A DNA stretch of 24,098 bases from the NCBI GenBank assembly GCA_001579985.1, contig LRSR01007397.1, forward strand, positions 1 to 24,098, given 5' to 3'. Under the pieces are notes generated by a model, which was not told the DNA's origin, ran no database searches, and was given only the letters and a program-made list of their open reading frames with translations. Source of the stretch: Hypsibius dujardini. Its lineage: Eukaryota; Tardigrada; Eutardigrada; Parachela; Hypsibiidae. Below, one piece after another: positions 9,972 to 20,700 of this stretch. Both the position numbers and the translations under genes were made by a program. Within the stretch, counting starts at the first letter, position 1. The number at the start of each line of letters is the position of its first letter.

Positions 9972-10528
9972 TTAAACTCCAATTTTGGGAGGAGCGATAT
10001 TCGGCTTTGCTTGCTCGTCTCGAATGACGTTCAGTAGCGGGTATTTCGGTCCACACGTTCCAGCAAAATCGTCGAGAGATACATCTTTCACGAACAGTCC
10101 GCCGAATCCATTTCTGCTCACCCAAGCTGCCTGAATTGTAAAAAAAAACAGAATAAATTTATTGCTTAGATGAAATTTTGAATAATCGTCTGCAATAGCA
10201 AGCGAACTCTTAAACTAACCTTGCCCCTGAGAGTCTGCTCGTCGTTGTAGCCAACCCACCAAGTTTTTGTGAACGCGTAGGAAGCGGCTATTCGTTGGTC
10301 GAACACCACCGTTGCATTGTCCTGTCTGATGTGTTGACAGAGTTCGTAATACGGCCAGTATCCCGACGTATTTGTATAAACGCTCGGCAGATCTTGATCC
10401 GCACTGAACGCCCCCACAAATGTATTGTTACTGTTTCCCAATATCCAGCCACGGCCATAAAGCGGGACACCTCCTACTAGCTTTGCTTTCGGAATACCTG
10501 CCTGATGCCAATCCTGCAGTACTTGTGC
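9972..10528 (-). CDS. C-terminal half of a second GH18 chitinase-like gene (partial, possibly a pseudogene)
   Basis: Two exons, 10220-10528 (309 nt) and 9972-10130 (159 nt including TAA), are joined by a GT-AG intron in phase 0. Exon 1 has KLVGGVPLYGRGW, SGYWPYYELCQHI, DQRIAASYAF and WWVGYNDEQT; exon 2 has GFGGLFVKDVSLDDFAG and YPLLNVI. These are the late barrel strands of GH18 and match the last two exons of the fusion gene, the first in identical length. The AG before 10528 is a good acceptor, so more exons are expected upstream. None with a DGxDxDxE-like strand lies between 10529 and the peroxidase stop at 11249. The copy is therefore truncated at the 5' end, or has a very long intron around the peroxidase gene. 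Both exons are open, so the truncation is recent or the product is still used. Confidence 0.85.
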
Positions 10529-11248
10529 CTAAACAGTTGTTGAACTCATGAAAATAATTAAAATCACTTTTATCAAGAAATCTAAATTTTGATGTTTTTT
10601 AGCTAACTTCGACTATTAATGTTGAGTGCTACCAGAACAGTAATTTTGCGGCCAGGGTAAACATCGCGCTTATACCTAAGATGTTTGAGAACCACCGAAA
10701 TAGAGAAATGGCTCCAAAATGGAGTGTTTTACAGTAGTAAGCTTTATTTTATTTAAATTTTATTATTTGCCTGGTCTGCTAAGATGATCATTAAGAACGG
10801 AGAAAGTGTTTTTAGCGAGCCCCCGGGCTGTCGTGAAAATGTCGACAATATTCGTCACTCGACACCAATTGCGCAGCATTATAAAAACAGCTGAAACTCT
10901 GTCATGTTGCTTCCGACGAGTTTGATCGTCACACCAAAAAAACAGGTAATTAAGAGACGCATCGAACGTGTTATCAGAGTCGAGAAAGCAATTTCTGTCT
11001 CTTAATCGAGACTGATACGACATCGCTTTTTGTTACTCTGCTGAAAGTAAAGTAATGAATTCGTTTGTACTTATGTATGGTTGGCGTGTTTTCTAGAAAC
11101 CGGTATACAAGAATTGATTTCTGCAGAAATCACAAATGTACTGCATATAGCACATATCACACACGTCGACAAACAAAATTAGCAGGTTAGTGAACGGTTC
11201 TAGTCAGGATTGCATATTCCGCTTGTAGAGAGCAGCGACCGTTTCCAC
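10529..11248. other. Region where the 5' half of the second GH18 gene should be; no gene seen
   Basis: No GH18 motif was found on the minus strand here. A minus frame at 10763-11023 (86 codons) is not recognisable. The word GTGGTTCTCAAAC (minus strand, about 10684-10696) resembles the ends of some hAT-type repeats, but the match is too short to call. An AAACCGGTATA word lies near 11098. Confidence 0.45.
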
Positions 11249-13803
11249 TTATGCGCTCAGCCAGGGTCCCAGATCCATTGGTCTAATATCGGAGCACGAC
11301 AGGCGTGAATTCCTGCAAAACAGAATATATAATTCTATAAACTACACGGTAAGTAAATTTTCCCGAGGGCTGAATTAGTGACAGCAGATGCACTCACGAG
11401 TCGGAGACTGTGCGAAATACGCTGGCCTGGATGGATTTTATTCCGGCAACGTTACTGCAGAGAACACTCGCGAAAGTGGTTTGCCGAATGGCATTGAGCT
11501 GATCTGAAAATGACCGGCCGAGATTATTATGATTGAAAGTGAAGTCTTATTGTCGACATATGCTAGACTCTAATTGAAGCAGGCCAAACGTACCATCAGT
11601 GAGGCGTGACGGCAATGGAAGATCATTTTCGTACCAAAACCGATCGCCTGAACGAAAACGTTGAAACTGCTCTCCGATTATGCAGCTAAAGGTAGGACCG
11701 ATTATACCCCCGTTCACAGAAGCCTTTGCAATTCCCGCTGGGTACAGGTCAATGTCTTTCACACTTCTACAAAATATAAAAACATGAATGGAGTGATGTC
11801 ATTCAGCGGTAACAAACAAGTGACGAACTGCCAGTAATCGGTGCGTTTGTTCTTATTGAAGTTCATAGAATAACTTCTCTCTCAGCCTAATAATATTTTA
11901 ACATATTTAGGAAGTAAAAACTCTTTGTTTTCTAATTGTTGAGCGGGGAAGCCAATCATTCTTGCTACAGAGAAATCGCTTCTCGGTGGTCTCTGAAAGA
12001 TTATTTGTTGCGATACGTCACTTCTAATGTATGGACAACGATCTAATACCTGGATTGAGCTGAAGCAGGGTTTATCTTTCGTCTGATCAAAGCAGAACAT
12101 TCTATCGATCCCTGGCAGTAAAGTCTCTAGCGGCTTTTGGGGAAACGGAGTCGATACCAACATACCACCTGAAATTTTCAAATCTACTCGTTAATTTTTG
12201 AATTTAATTCAGTCGAATTGTCCGAATATCTTTAGGTTAGTTTAATATGCAGTAGTTACCATACCGCCTTCAAATGAGCGCAAAGGGGGCAAACCGAAAA
12301 ATGAGTCGTTTCCTTTTGTTCCGTAAACTGTTTTGAAATAGGCCAGATAATGGAAGTATATTCCCCTACATTGAGTCGTTGCTCAATTTACAAATACTTT
12401 TCGAAAATTTACTTTGACTGCCGTCGATGTATGCCATCTGTTGATTAACCTGTTCACGATAGCCGAGGTTGCAGCTTGGGGAAGGACCCGAAGTGCTTCG
12501 AATGAACTCCATACACGTTTGCCCATGCCTCAAATACAGCCAAACAATCAAAATATAATAACAATATGACGGCAAATATTATAAGAAGTTTCTTACTGCG
12601 AGTAAAATGGGTCATCTTTGGGAATGTCGATTGCTTAAGAATTATAGCAGGGCGAATTATTATGTTTTGCTAAAAAGTAAATATTGATGTGCAAAAACCT
12701 ACATGCGCAGAATGGGTTTATTTTGCTTATTTTGGAACAACAAGCAAAAGGAACCTTTTCATCTCCTTGCTGAGGTTTTGCGGTACTCTAAGTGTAACCA
12801 GAGGGCAAGGTAAATTCAGTAATTTGACTGTCAACATTGAATTAAAATATCATATACCGTATTTAGCCACACGCACTCAGAAATTTAGAAAAGTTGAACA
12901 AGATTAAAAACCCGGTATATAATAAACAAATTTGAATGTAATATGGTCACAATATAAATCAAAAACAAAAGAATTCGGATTTCATCATTGTGGTAACCCA
13001 AAATTCCTGGGCATTTAAATTTTAATGGTCAGCAAAACATTTTTTTCAAATCACGAATAATTTATTGCTCATCTTGAAATGCCAGTTTAAGCTGTGCCGG
13101 TTTGAATTCGAACACACTTCAGATTTAAAAGGCGACGACTGATTAACATAACTGTTTGAGGGTAGCGTGAAAACGCTATCATTCTTACCATGATAGTCCA
13201 GGTAGAAGCCGGTCGCACTGTGGTGCCCACTAGGGTGGTGCTCACGAGTCGAGCGCTAGGAAGCGGCTGGTTTCTGGAGCTCCGTCTGGGTAAATTTTCT
13301 GATTGAAAATGCATAAATTGCGAATAAAGCTCAACTCACCGAATAACACTTGGTAATGTAGTGAACAGAACTACGTCTAATTGGAGATTTTACCAGTGGA
13401 AAAATAATCGGGATCGAGACGCCTTACGAAAGTCGTGACCGCACTCCCTCTGTTTGGAAAGCAGATATTGTTGCATTTCCCAGAGTGAGTACGATATTTG
13501 CTTTTCGCGCATTGTTGCTGCGCGGGCGACGACTTAAGAAAATCTGTAATCGGTACCACAGGTCTGTAAAGTAATTAAAAAACACGAAAATGTTAATAAT
13601 AATGAACCAAGTTCACTTTTCGATAAGGTATTTAACACCAGACTCTTCAAAGTGTGCCTTACATTTCTTTGTCATCACAGACTGCAGTTTTCGTTTTTCT
13701 GCCAGGGGTCGCCTGGGTGGACGGCATAAGAAGATTTAAACTTGGCGGCAGGTCCATCTTTTTCAGCGATGCTCTGGCGTCTGAGGATTTTGCACCTGAC
13801 ATT
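11249..13803 (-). pseudogene. Animal haem peroxidase, internal catalytic exons missing
   Basis: Recognised exons: 13663-13803, 13394-13563, 13189-13298, 12597-12633, 12413-12528, 12265-12327, 12050-12168, 11594-11766, 11398-11503, 11249-11312. In order they show [119 protein letters not shown] and the end LSCSDIRPMDLGPWL, all peroxinectin-like. Seven junctions agree in phase. Two do not: 13189 to 12633 (phase 0 to 1), where the GQFxDHD exon with the distal His should be, and 12050 to 11766 (phase 0 to 2), where some 250-300 residues with the proximal His and the RGRDHG helix should be. Neither motif was found in the gaps. The family oxidises substrates with peroxide, often crosslinking extracellular proteins; this copy could not. 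No signal peptide exon was found. An assembly collapse is an alternative. Confidence 0.8.
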
Positions 13804-14900
13804 CTGTTTCAAACAAAACATCAAAATTACTTTTAAATACGTGGAGACGAGCCAGACAACATCCAAGATAAATATGGTCAGCAGTCAAATTGTAGAGTAA
13901 AACCGTACATTTTAGCGAAAAATAATTAGCGCAGTTGGTGGGAAAAAAAACATGGACAATCTTGAATTCCGTGAAACTTCTTTGAAAAACACCACAAAAT
14001 ATTTAAACGTGCTATTCTTCTAATAACCTTAATTTAACAACTAAAAATTGTAGCATACAAGACAAAATATTTCTGCTTCTCAAAAACGTTCCTTTTCATT
14101 AGTAGCGTTCGATTTCTCTAAGAACTCGACCAATTCCACGCCTAAAATAGCGACGTCTTTCCACGTTTAGTATAAGTCGTTAACTGGATTACCTAGGCAC
14201 CCAATCGAACCGCCTCGACAAGTAATCCTGCTACGTGGTTCTACAGCTTCGCACGTTCATCAGTTAGGCAGACCAATTTTGAAAAGTTCTACTGTCCGTT
14301 ACAAATAAAATATGGAAATATTGAAAGCTCAAGTATTTTTATGATTGAGCGACCGGCAACAAAAAACAATACAAACTTAAGCCTAGTGTGCAAGGAAGGG
14401 TCCATCGCATGAGAAAAATATGTATCGGTCGAATACAGTTCCAAAAGACAAAAATCGTTAGAAATTAAAATAAGAACCGAACAGAAGACAGCACATATAC
14501 AAAAGAAGCAGGAATACTTAAATGGTATAAGGAAATGGGATTGTGGACGGAAATATTTAAACAAGAACTCCCATGCGTAATAAGGCAAGATTTTGAACAT
14601 TTATTAAAATAACAAGCATTGACGCACTTGTCCAACAAAGGAAAATTATCGTTTTCCGAAAAAATTGAAGCTCTGCTATTTTGAAATAAATCCCGACAAC
14701 TATTAGCGAACGGTGCGCTGTTGTGTTTTTCTTCTTCTATGAGTTTTTATATGATAATTTCAATAAGAAATGTGTCTTTAGCCTTCTAACAATGTTTTTG
14801 TGCTTTTTCTCGCTGGATTTTCAAATCAGAATCAAACCAAAACCAAGCCCTGAAATTTATACCAAATAAAATCTGAACGGTATTTTTTCGTTTGATGCAA
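13804..14900. other. Upstream of the peroxidase; no gene seen
   Basis: AT-rich sequence. A signal-peptide exon of the peroxidase is expected here but I could not fix one. A minus frame at 14289-14600 (103 codons) is hydrophobic and AT-driven, without a recognisable domain. Confidence 0.45.
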
Positions 14901-14939
14901 CAATTAACTCTCTGAGACCGGTACCTGTGAACCGGGGAG

Positions 14940-15167
14940 ACGCGTTGGCCAAATAAGAAGTTTGTTTACGTTTCCGATCACACGGCCCGAGTTTTTACCC
15001 CGGTCGTACGTTCCGACCTATCATGCACACGTGCGTGCCAGTTGTAAAAATACGCTTTTGTTACGTGCCTTCCGCTCCGTCTCCGCCGGAATCCGTTCAG
15101 CTTCCGCTTCTGGGGACCCCGTCCAAAGTGATTCGCGTCCATCTCGACATATCGGAGTTTGCCCATT
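14940..15167 (+). other. GC-richer, exon-like block ending in a strong donor
   Basis: This block stands out from AT-rich flanks and is open in more than one plus frame. It ends at the donor CATT|GTAAGTC at 15168. It could be the first or leader exon of a plus-strand gene whose later part is the broken stretch at 15440-15949. I do not recognise the translated sequence. Confidence 0.25.
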
Positions 15168-15439
15168 GTAAGTCTCCGTTGATCGATGATTTAATTACTT
15201 ACTCCTTTTTTCTTTTCAAACTTCGATTGATTGATGAGTTGATAATTCTGCGTTTTACTAATCCGGTTATCCCGGTGCTATACAACTTGCGTAAATTTCC
15301 GATTCATACGCAAGTCGTATACGAGGGCGACATATCGAAATATTTTATTTCATTTGCATTTTTTGTGGTTATTTCGATTCTCCCGAGTAGCCAATTTCGA
15401 TTTTTCAATATTATAATCCTGTGCGCTTCTTTTAATGCT

Positions 15440-15949
15440 TGAGAGGGGCTCCAAAAAAATTGGGAAGTGATTTAATGGTAACCTTACCAAAGTCTTTGCC
15501 CGAACGTGTTGGAAAATTACTCGCACAATATGAGCCCAGGCGTCGAAACAATGGCAATGAAGATTTTGACAAAATTCTGAGTCTCCTGTTCAATGGTATT
15601 TTTTGCCCCGATTCAACCTCAAGTAGGTATAAAAACGGGCAGAACTATGGAAGCCGGGCGTAAGTGCTGTGAAATGGCCGTTCAGGGTATTGCCTTGAAT
15701 TTTTTATTCAAGATTGAGGAATAGGGTTTTGAATTTGATCATGGTAAAAACTGAGCAAAACACGCTGCTGGACAATCCCGGAATTGAACAGGGTCAGAAC
15801 ATCTTGAAAATGTTAATGCATCCCGACACGATAAGATAAATTTGCTGATGCAGTTCAAAAGCTAGCTCAGTTTACTTGAGCTTGACGTATTCGGAGCTTT
15901 TTCCGAATTAAGCCCAGCGGTGGTGGGGCTAGGACAAGTCTGTGCCAAA
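15440..15949 (+). pseudogene. Fragmented coding-like stretch, unknown family
   Basis: Successive plus-strand pieces look protein-like but change frame. One ends KILSLLFNG near 15596, with TLPKSLPERVGKLLAQYEP near its start. Others are CCEMAVQGIALNFLFKIEE (to about 15720), LLDNPGIEQGQNILKMLMHP (to 15838), DKFADAVQKLAQFT (to about 15876) and LLELDVFGAFSELSPAVVGL, which runs into the donor AAAA|GTAAGT at 15950. No single spliced model joins them without stops, so I read it as a decayed gene. It points towards the cysteine-rich gene on the other strand. I cannot name the family. Confidence 0.3.
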
Positions 15950-15983
15950 AGTAAGTTTCTACGCGGTACCAAATGTTGTTTTG

Positions 15984-16736
15984 TTATTCAGAATTGCAAA
16001 AGTCATTGTCAGCAGGTCTGGACTTGCAGCCTGTCAAGCAAGTCCGAATCAGCAACGGGGCCTCTCCTTCGTTGCACCAATACAAAATATTGTATTCGTT
16101 GGGCCCATTGTGGTGACATTTAGAGGGCAGATTTCTACCACAATAGGCTCTACTGATGTTCCCGCAGCAACCAACCTCTGCCACCACTTCTGTAGAATTA
16201 TTTAACTGTGAACCAGCACAGCCGACTCCCTTCAGCAATGCCTGTTCTTCCACAAAGTCCTGGTGAAGTTTTAAACTGCAATCACATGTGTAAAAAATCA
16301 TCAGCCTCATGTTTCTAGCAGATCCGACGCAATTCCCAGCATTTTTGAATGGCTCCATGAATGACGGCTGAAGGACGCAGGATACGCTGCATTCGCAGAT
16401 TGCCCGAATCTCCCGTGATATATCGATGCCCCGACAGGGTTTCTCGGGAATGGCGCAACTATTTCTGCGCGGTGCAAATGATTCAGTATAGAATGCTTGT
16501 GTGATGCGTAGGGTTCCGCCATCGACGGGTCCAAAGCAAGCCAACAAAATTGTTTCATTGGCTGCAAACTCTGCGATGTATTTTTGGGTTGCCTGAAATT
16601 TTGAAGAAGCTATAACACATAAATTACGAAATCAGCGTTATCCGAAACACAAAGTCAGCACTCTTACCACTAGTAAAGCGTCCCATAAAATGATCAGTAA
16701 CGTCGCCCTCACGAATGCATAAGATTTTGGTAGCAT
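15984..16736 (-). CDS. Secreted cysteine-rich protein, unknown function
   Basis: Exon 1 (16668-16736) encodes MLPKSYAFVRATLLIILWDA followed by LLV, a signal peptide with a basic start and a hydrophobic core, and ends at GTG|GTAAGAG in phase 0. Exon 2 (15984-16592, 203 codons including TAA) follows TTTCAG. The product has 225 residues. The mature part has over 20 cysteines, with CECSVSC, CDC, EVGCCG and a terminal module of the form CCG-x4-YC-x7-C-x10-YWC-x11-C-x3-GC-x9-C. That spacing suggests a compact disulfide-knotted extracellular domain. I do not recognise a named family. It is the only short gene here that looks complete and undamaged: ATG, signal, clean splice, open frame and stop. A Grainyhead-type site lies about 100 bases upstream. 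Confidence 0.8.
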
Positions 16737-16835
16737 ACTGGCGATTTCAGTCGATTATGATCGCATAGTAGATATTTAGAACTCAACGTAACGCAACAAT
16801 AACATTTAAGTTGTGTTTTGCTGACAAGAATGTCA

Positions 16836-16847
16836 GAACCGGTTACA
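16836..16847. promoter_or_regulatory. Grainyhead-type site AGAACCGGTTAC upstream of the cysteine-rich gene
   Basis: It contains the full AACCGGTT palindrome, starting about 100 bases upstream of the ATG at 16736. It is the second perfect copy in the window, and like the first it lies just upstream of a gene with a signal peptide. Confidence 0.35.
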
Positions 16848-16861
16848 ACGGTTTCCGATCG

Positions 16862-19635
16862 TGTATTTTTACAACTGCTGTTCAAATCAACCGTAAATAT
16901 GTCAAGTAATTCTGTCACAAGCACTGGTAGACTGCTATCAAGGCCATATTTCACGGAGAAGACGCTATCATTTGAGAGCCTGCAAAATCAATTGTTGGTA
17001 GCTTCAAGAATCGAAAATGGAGTTTATATTTTCTCTTGATAGGTCGTTCATAGGACTAGGTTGTTCAGAAAAAGATGCATGGAAAATTTGTGAAACTGGT
17101 CGAGATGAAATTCGAAATGTGAAGGCACCCGCAAATTCGCTATCTCGAGAAGGACGCTTTAGAGTTTTCCAACCTTATCACACCACCCGTTCAGAAATAG
17201 TCTCATGAATTAGGATGTAAAACCAAACAAGAGGTTTCCTTTAACTCAAAAAAGCAGAACTTCGTGGAAAACAAAAGCTCCCGGCATTAGTACGCGCGAA
17301 AGAAGCCACTCTGAATTTACTAATCAGCCAATCAAGACATAACGTGGCAGTTGTGATGTCAGCGTCAAAAAAATTCTATCACTAGCCTAAAACTTGCGAA
17401 GCTCACGGCTCTTTACCAAATTTTAAAATCTAAACAATGAGATGTTTTACTACTACGCGTGATTTTTTATATGAATTTGGTTCGATTGAACTCCAACTGG
17501 GTGATGCAAATTTCTCAGCGCGAGCCAATAGTGACTTTCGGTAAATGCCTCCAGCGAGCCCGAAAAATATCTTTTCCGAAATTGTTCTGCAAATTTCTGA
17601 TACATAAATGTTTTTTTTACACTTAAGTCGCAAAAAGTGATTTTTCACTTTATTCTCCCGCAGAAATTGAATCCCGCCCTGTGCAAATCTCAGCAAGCAG
17701 TCTAACAACGGGTTTAGTTCTGCCAGCCTCTTATGTTATATCACTTTCACTACGCGATGTTGAATACGCGCAGTTTGATCCACAGTCGGCGACCCGTGAA
17801 ATTGTTTTGGTCAAAACAAAACGGCAAAATTTCCCTTAATCGAAACGCTCAGCATATGTGCGCTGGTGTAAACATCCGGAATTCCAGCAAATTTGATCAT
17901 AGTAAAACCGTAGGTAACTATTTAATTCGCTCCTGGTAATTGGACACCAGAACCCGTTTTCTTCGGTAAACGTCAAAACCGGTAATCAGCTGTGAAGCTC
18001 TCGCCTACATGACCGACTCGTCTAGCTGACTTTTTCAACATTTAAACGACCCATATCGTGTAATGTCAAAACTGGTTCTTGAATTTGATCTAGCAATATA
18101 TATTGCTAGTTTCACTCACGAAGGCGTTTGTTAGAAACAGTGCGGAATCGCGAATTTAATTTCTTTATTATCTATTTGTTGGCGATGAAAGACTTATTTT
18201 CTTAGCATACAATTTTTTTCACTTGCAACTTGTTGAGCTTTAACTCTCATTCGATTTTTCGAGAACTTCGCTCTGAAATATCGGTTTCTAGCAAATACGT
18301 ATTATTCAACCACCATCGGCGTGCAGTCGGTCAATAACACATTATTTTCAAATTGCAAAGTAGCAGCCTTAATTGAACATCCTCAGTGACATGTAAGAGA
18401 GACCAGAAGCAGAATGACGAGTAATTGAAAACACAAGTGTTTAGCACAATTGTTTTGCACACCGATGAGAGCGCACATCTAACTCTGTTGTGATTTGTGG
18501 CTGGCTGGTCGGATGTTTCAGCTGCTGGGTTAACTTATTGAAATCCGATTTATGTGCTACCAGAGACCATGAGCGTAACCTTGTGGCTTCACAATTATTT
18601 AGTTAACTTAGTTCAAATTAGAATATGAACATTTGCCCATACTGGTAGGATGGATATGTTAGCTTCCACTGGAAAGAAATGGTAAACTATTACGGCGACT
18701 TTGTGATTATGAGTATACATACTTAAACCAATGTTTATCCGAAAACATTTTATTCCTGCAAACAGGGCAAACAGTGACTCTTATAACTCCCACCTGAAAG
18801 TTAAACGATATAGCTTTGTTCTGTGAATTCTTAACTCTCCTTCAGAGTTCAGCGACTTATTGCCGCACAACAAATATATTTCAAAATTACTAAAACAATT
18901 AAATTTTAAATTCTGAAATGAAATGTGGATGGAGCCGCACTACGAAAAATGTTAAATAATCGATATAAAATCAAAGAAGTTTAGGATTGATAATCTGAAA
19001 TGCACCAGCATCGTGTACTGAAAATACCGAATTCAGCTTTCCTTCGGAGAATTTGCTCGAACATAACTATACGTACCACCTTACCGCAAGTGAAAAAACA
19101 GAGCACAATACTTAAATGGGATAACGCATCAATTAATACAAATGCGGAAACAATATGGGTAATAGTGACAAAAAATGGCTACGAGCTACTTGCGCATCAC
19201 TCCAGAAAATCCTTTGAATATTTTTTGTTAAGATTCTATTCTCACTTGGGGTGATTTTTAGAGGTCGAATTCAAATGATTCCCTACTATATTTTCCTGAT
19301 AGTATATATTCTTAAAATATATTTCGCCAGTGTGGTCCAATGAACTTTTTAGGGGCAGAATTTCAAAGCTGCGAAAACACTGGAAGATTTCATTATCCTT
19401 GATTTTCATTTTGATTTTCATAATGCCCACAAATGAACTACAACTGAATTTACGGTGATTTATTTTTTTAACGTACAGATTACCAAGTTGCAAGGAAGAG
19501 TGATAAGGACTTTTCGAGTTAACGACCTGTTTTAATATGCAGCCTCTCACATATATAAAATGTATTCCAGATAGATGCTAACAAAAAAAGTACATTCGCA
19601 GACGCGGATATAAAGATTCATTCTGACGAAGAGCG
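16862..19635. other. Long AT-rich stretch without a recognised gene
   Basis: Only short frames occur here (for example 17430-17708 minus and 19000-19254 plus), and none has a familiar motif, signal peptide or paired splice sites that I can support. AAACCGG words occur near 17977. No RNA gene was recognised. Confidence 0.5.
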
Positions 19636-20142
19636 TCAGGGAGTGCTTTTTCGCTGACTCCACAAAGTACGTCGCAGTTCATCTTGCTCGGGGTGCCTTT
19701 GCAGAACTTTTTTCCACGCAACTCGTCCAGAGGCTGCACGATGACTGTTGCCTTCAAAAATAACGGTCAACGCGATCCACGTTGCCAATGATTCCCCAGC
19801 AGCACGCTCCAAAGTGTCTTCGCTGAGTAGCGGACGAGTAACATCGAAGATCAGCTTCACCAGGAAAAAGTCAGCAATGACCACTGTGTCTCGCAAACCG
19901 CAATTCCGCCCAAACCTGATCAGGTCCAGCAAGCGACCGGCATCGTCCATCAGGAGCCAAACTCCGTCGTTGAAAGCCAACAGAAAGTGTTCGATAATCC
20001 AAACATTCGTCAATAGGCCAAAAATAGGCCAAAATTTATATGGCAATTTTGTAACAGCAGCACAACCATGACAAATTTCACAGTAATGGTACTGGACTGA
20101 ATATAATTTGAAACGGCAAGTTTTGTTGTTTTTTTTCTTCAA
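19636..20142 (-). pseudogene. BTB/POZ (SPOP-like) C-terminal fragment, probably a remnant
   Basis: A minus frame of 168 codons ends at 19636. Its last 120 residues look coding. AGRLLDLIRFGRNCGL resembles the end of a BTB domain (LL-A-x-x-L followed by a helix). The tail AWKKVLQRHPEQDELRRTLW resembles the region after the BTB in speckle-type POZ proteins (S-G-WK-x-M-x3-HP-x3-E). The first 45 or so residues are AT-driven and unlike BTB, and the N-terminal half with its dimer helix was not found upstream. The fragment is therefore a truncated copy or an isolated 3' exon. BTB proteins of this type are usually substrate adaptors of cullin-3 ubiquitin ligases. The family call rests on weak similarity judged by eye. 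Confidence 0.35.
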
Positions 20143-20514
20143 AACATGACTGATTATTTTTAAACAATGGAATCACGACTTGTTTTGGTAGTTTTGAATT
20201 AATTTTGGCCGGGGTCATAGTCAGCGCTAATCAGTAAAAAGCTGTGACAGTTCTAGAACATCCGTTTTGTTTTAAGTTGGACGTTGGCAATTTTTCTTCA
20301 TCAAATTCAGTTCTTTTACACAAATGCGTCAATATATTCACTTTCTAACAACTGCGTCCCGACCAGCATTTTATTATGTTCATTCCCTCTTCAAACTGGG
20401 AGAAATATTTGTGGAAATCTTTTGGCAAATATTATGGTCCAAAAGCAATACCCAAAAATATATACAATTTGGCGGGAAAATGTTTATAGAAATATTTGAG
20501 TAAGGATTATCCTT
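20143..20514. other. No gene seen
   Basis: AT-rich spacer between the BTB-like remnant and the SINE-like element. The plus frame at 20284-20499 has no recognisable content. Confidence 0.45.
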
Positions 20515-20700
20515 CGGCACCCAGGAATGGAGAAGGCTGACCAATGGTCACAAAGCATGTGATATCAATTGCATTTATATCCCAAGAGCTCAGAAGACCA
20601 GAAGCAAGCAGGAAAAGAGATTGCCAGCCGGGGAACCAAGCCGGCGACGTGTGCCTTGACAGCCTGACGCTGTAGCCCTTCACCACACAAGCATTGGTCT
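20515..20700 (-). mobile_element. tRNA-derived SINE-like element
   Basis: On the minus strand from about 20697, the sequence runs like a decayed tRNA: GTGGTGAAGGGCTACAGCGT, then CAGGCTGTCAAGG, then GTCGCCGGCTTGGTTCCCCG. These match the A-box and D-arm, anticodon arm and B-box region of a tRNA (compare AGCGTCGGACTGTTAA and GGTTCGAATCCC). A roughly 110-base unrelated body follows, to about 20515. A tRNA head with an unrelated tail is the structure of a SINE. The A and B boxes are too mutated for a working tRNA gene. No target-site duplication was identified. Confidence 0.4.

Noticed and set aside
11882-12181. Minus frame of 99 codons as one peroxidase exon
   Set aside because: Only the first 40 residues match the peroxidase family; a donor CAG|GTATTAG ends the exon at 12050 and the rest reads through the intron.
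11249-13803. Fusion of the peroxidase to the GH18 copy downstream, as a parallel to the astacin-GH18 fusion
   Set aside because: In the correct phase the last peroxidase exon runs to a normal peroxidase C-terminus (CSDIRPMDLGPWL) and a TAA at 11249, so the gene ends before the GH18 exons.
11249-16736. Cysteine-rich gene as the N-terminal exon of the peroxidase
   Set aside because: Its long exon ends at a stop at 15984, with no donor just before it, and it is a complete small gene on its own.
19748-20071. Plus frame of 107 codons, Ser/Arg/Lys-rich
   Set aside because: It is the reverse complement of the BTB-like minus frame, which has the better domain similarity.
20620-20700. A working tRNA gene
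   Set aside because: The arms and the B box are too mismatched and no proper acceptor stem closes; a SINE head fits better.
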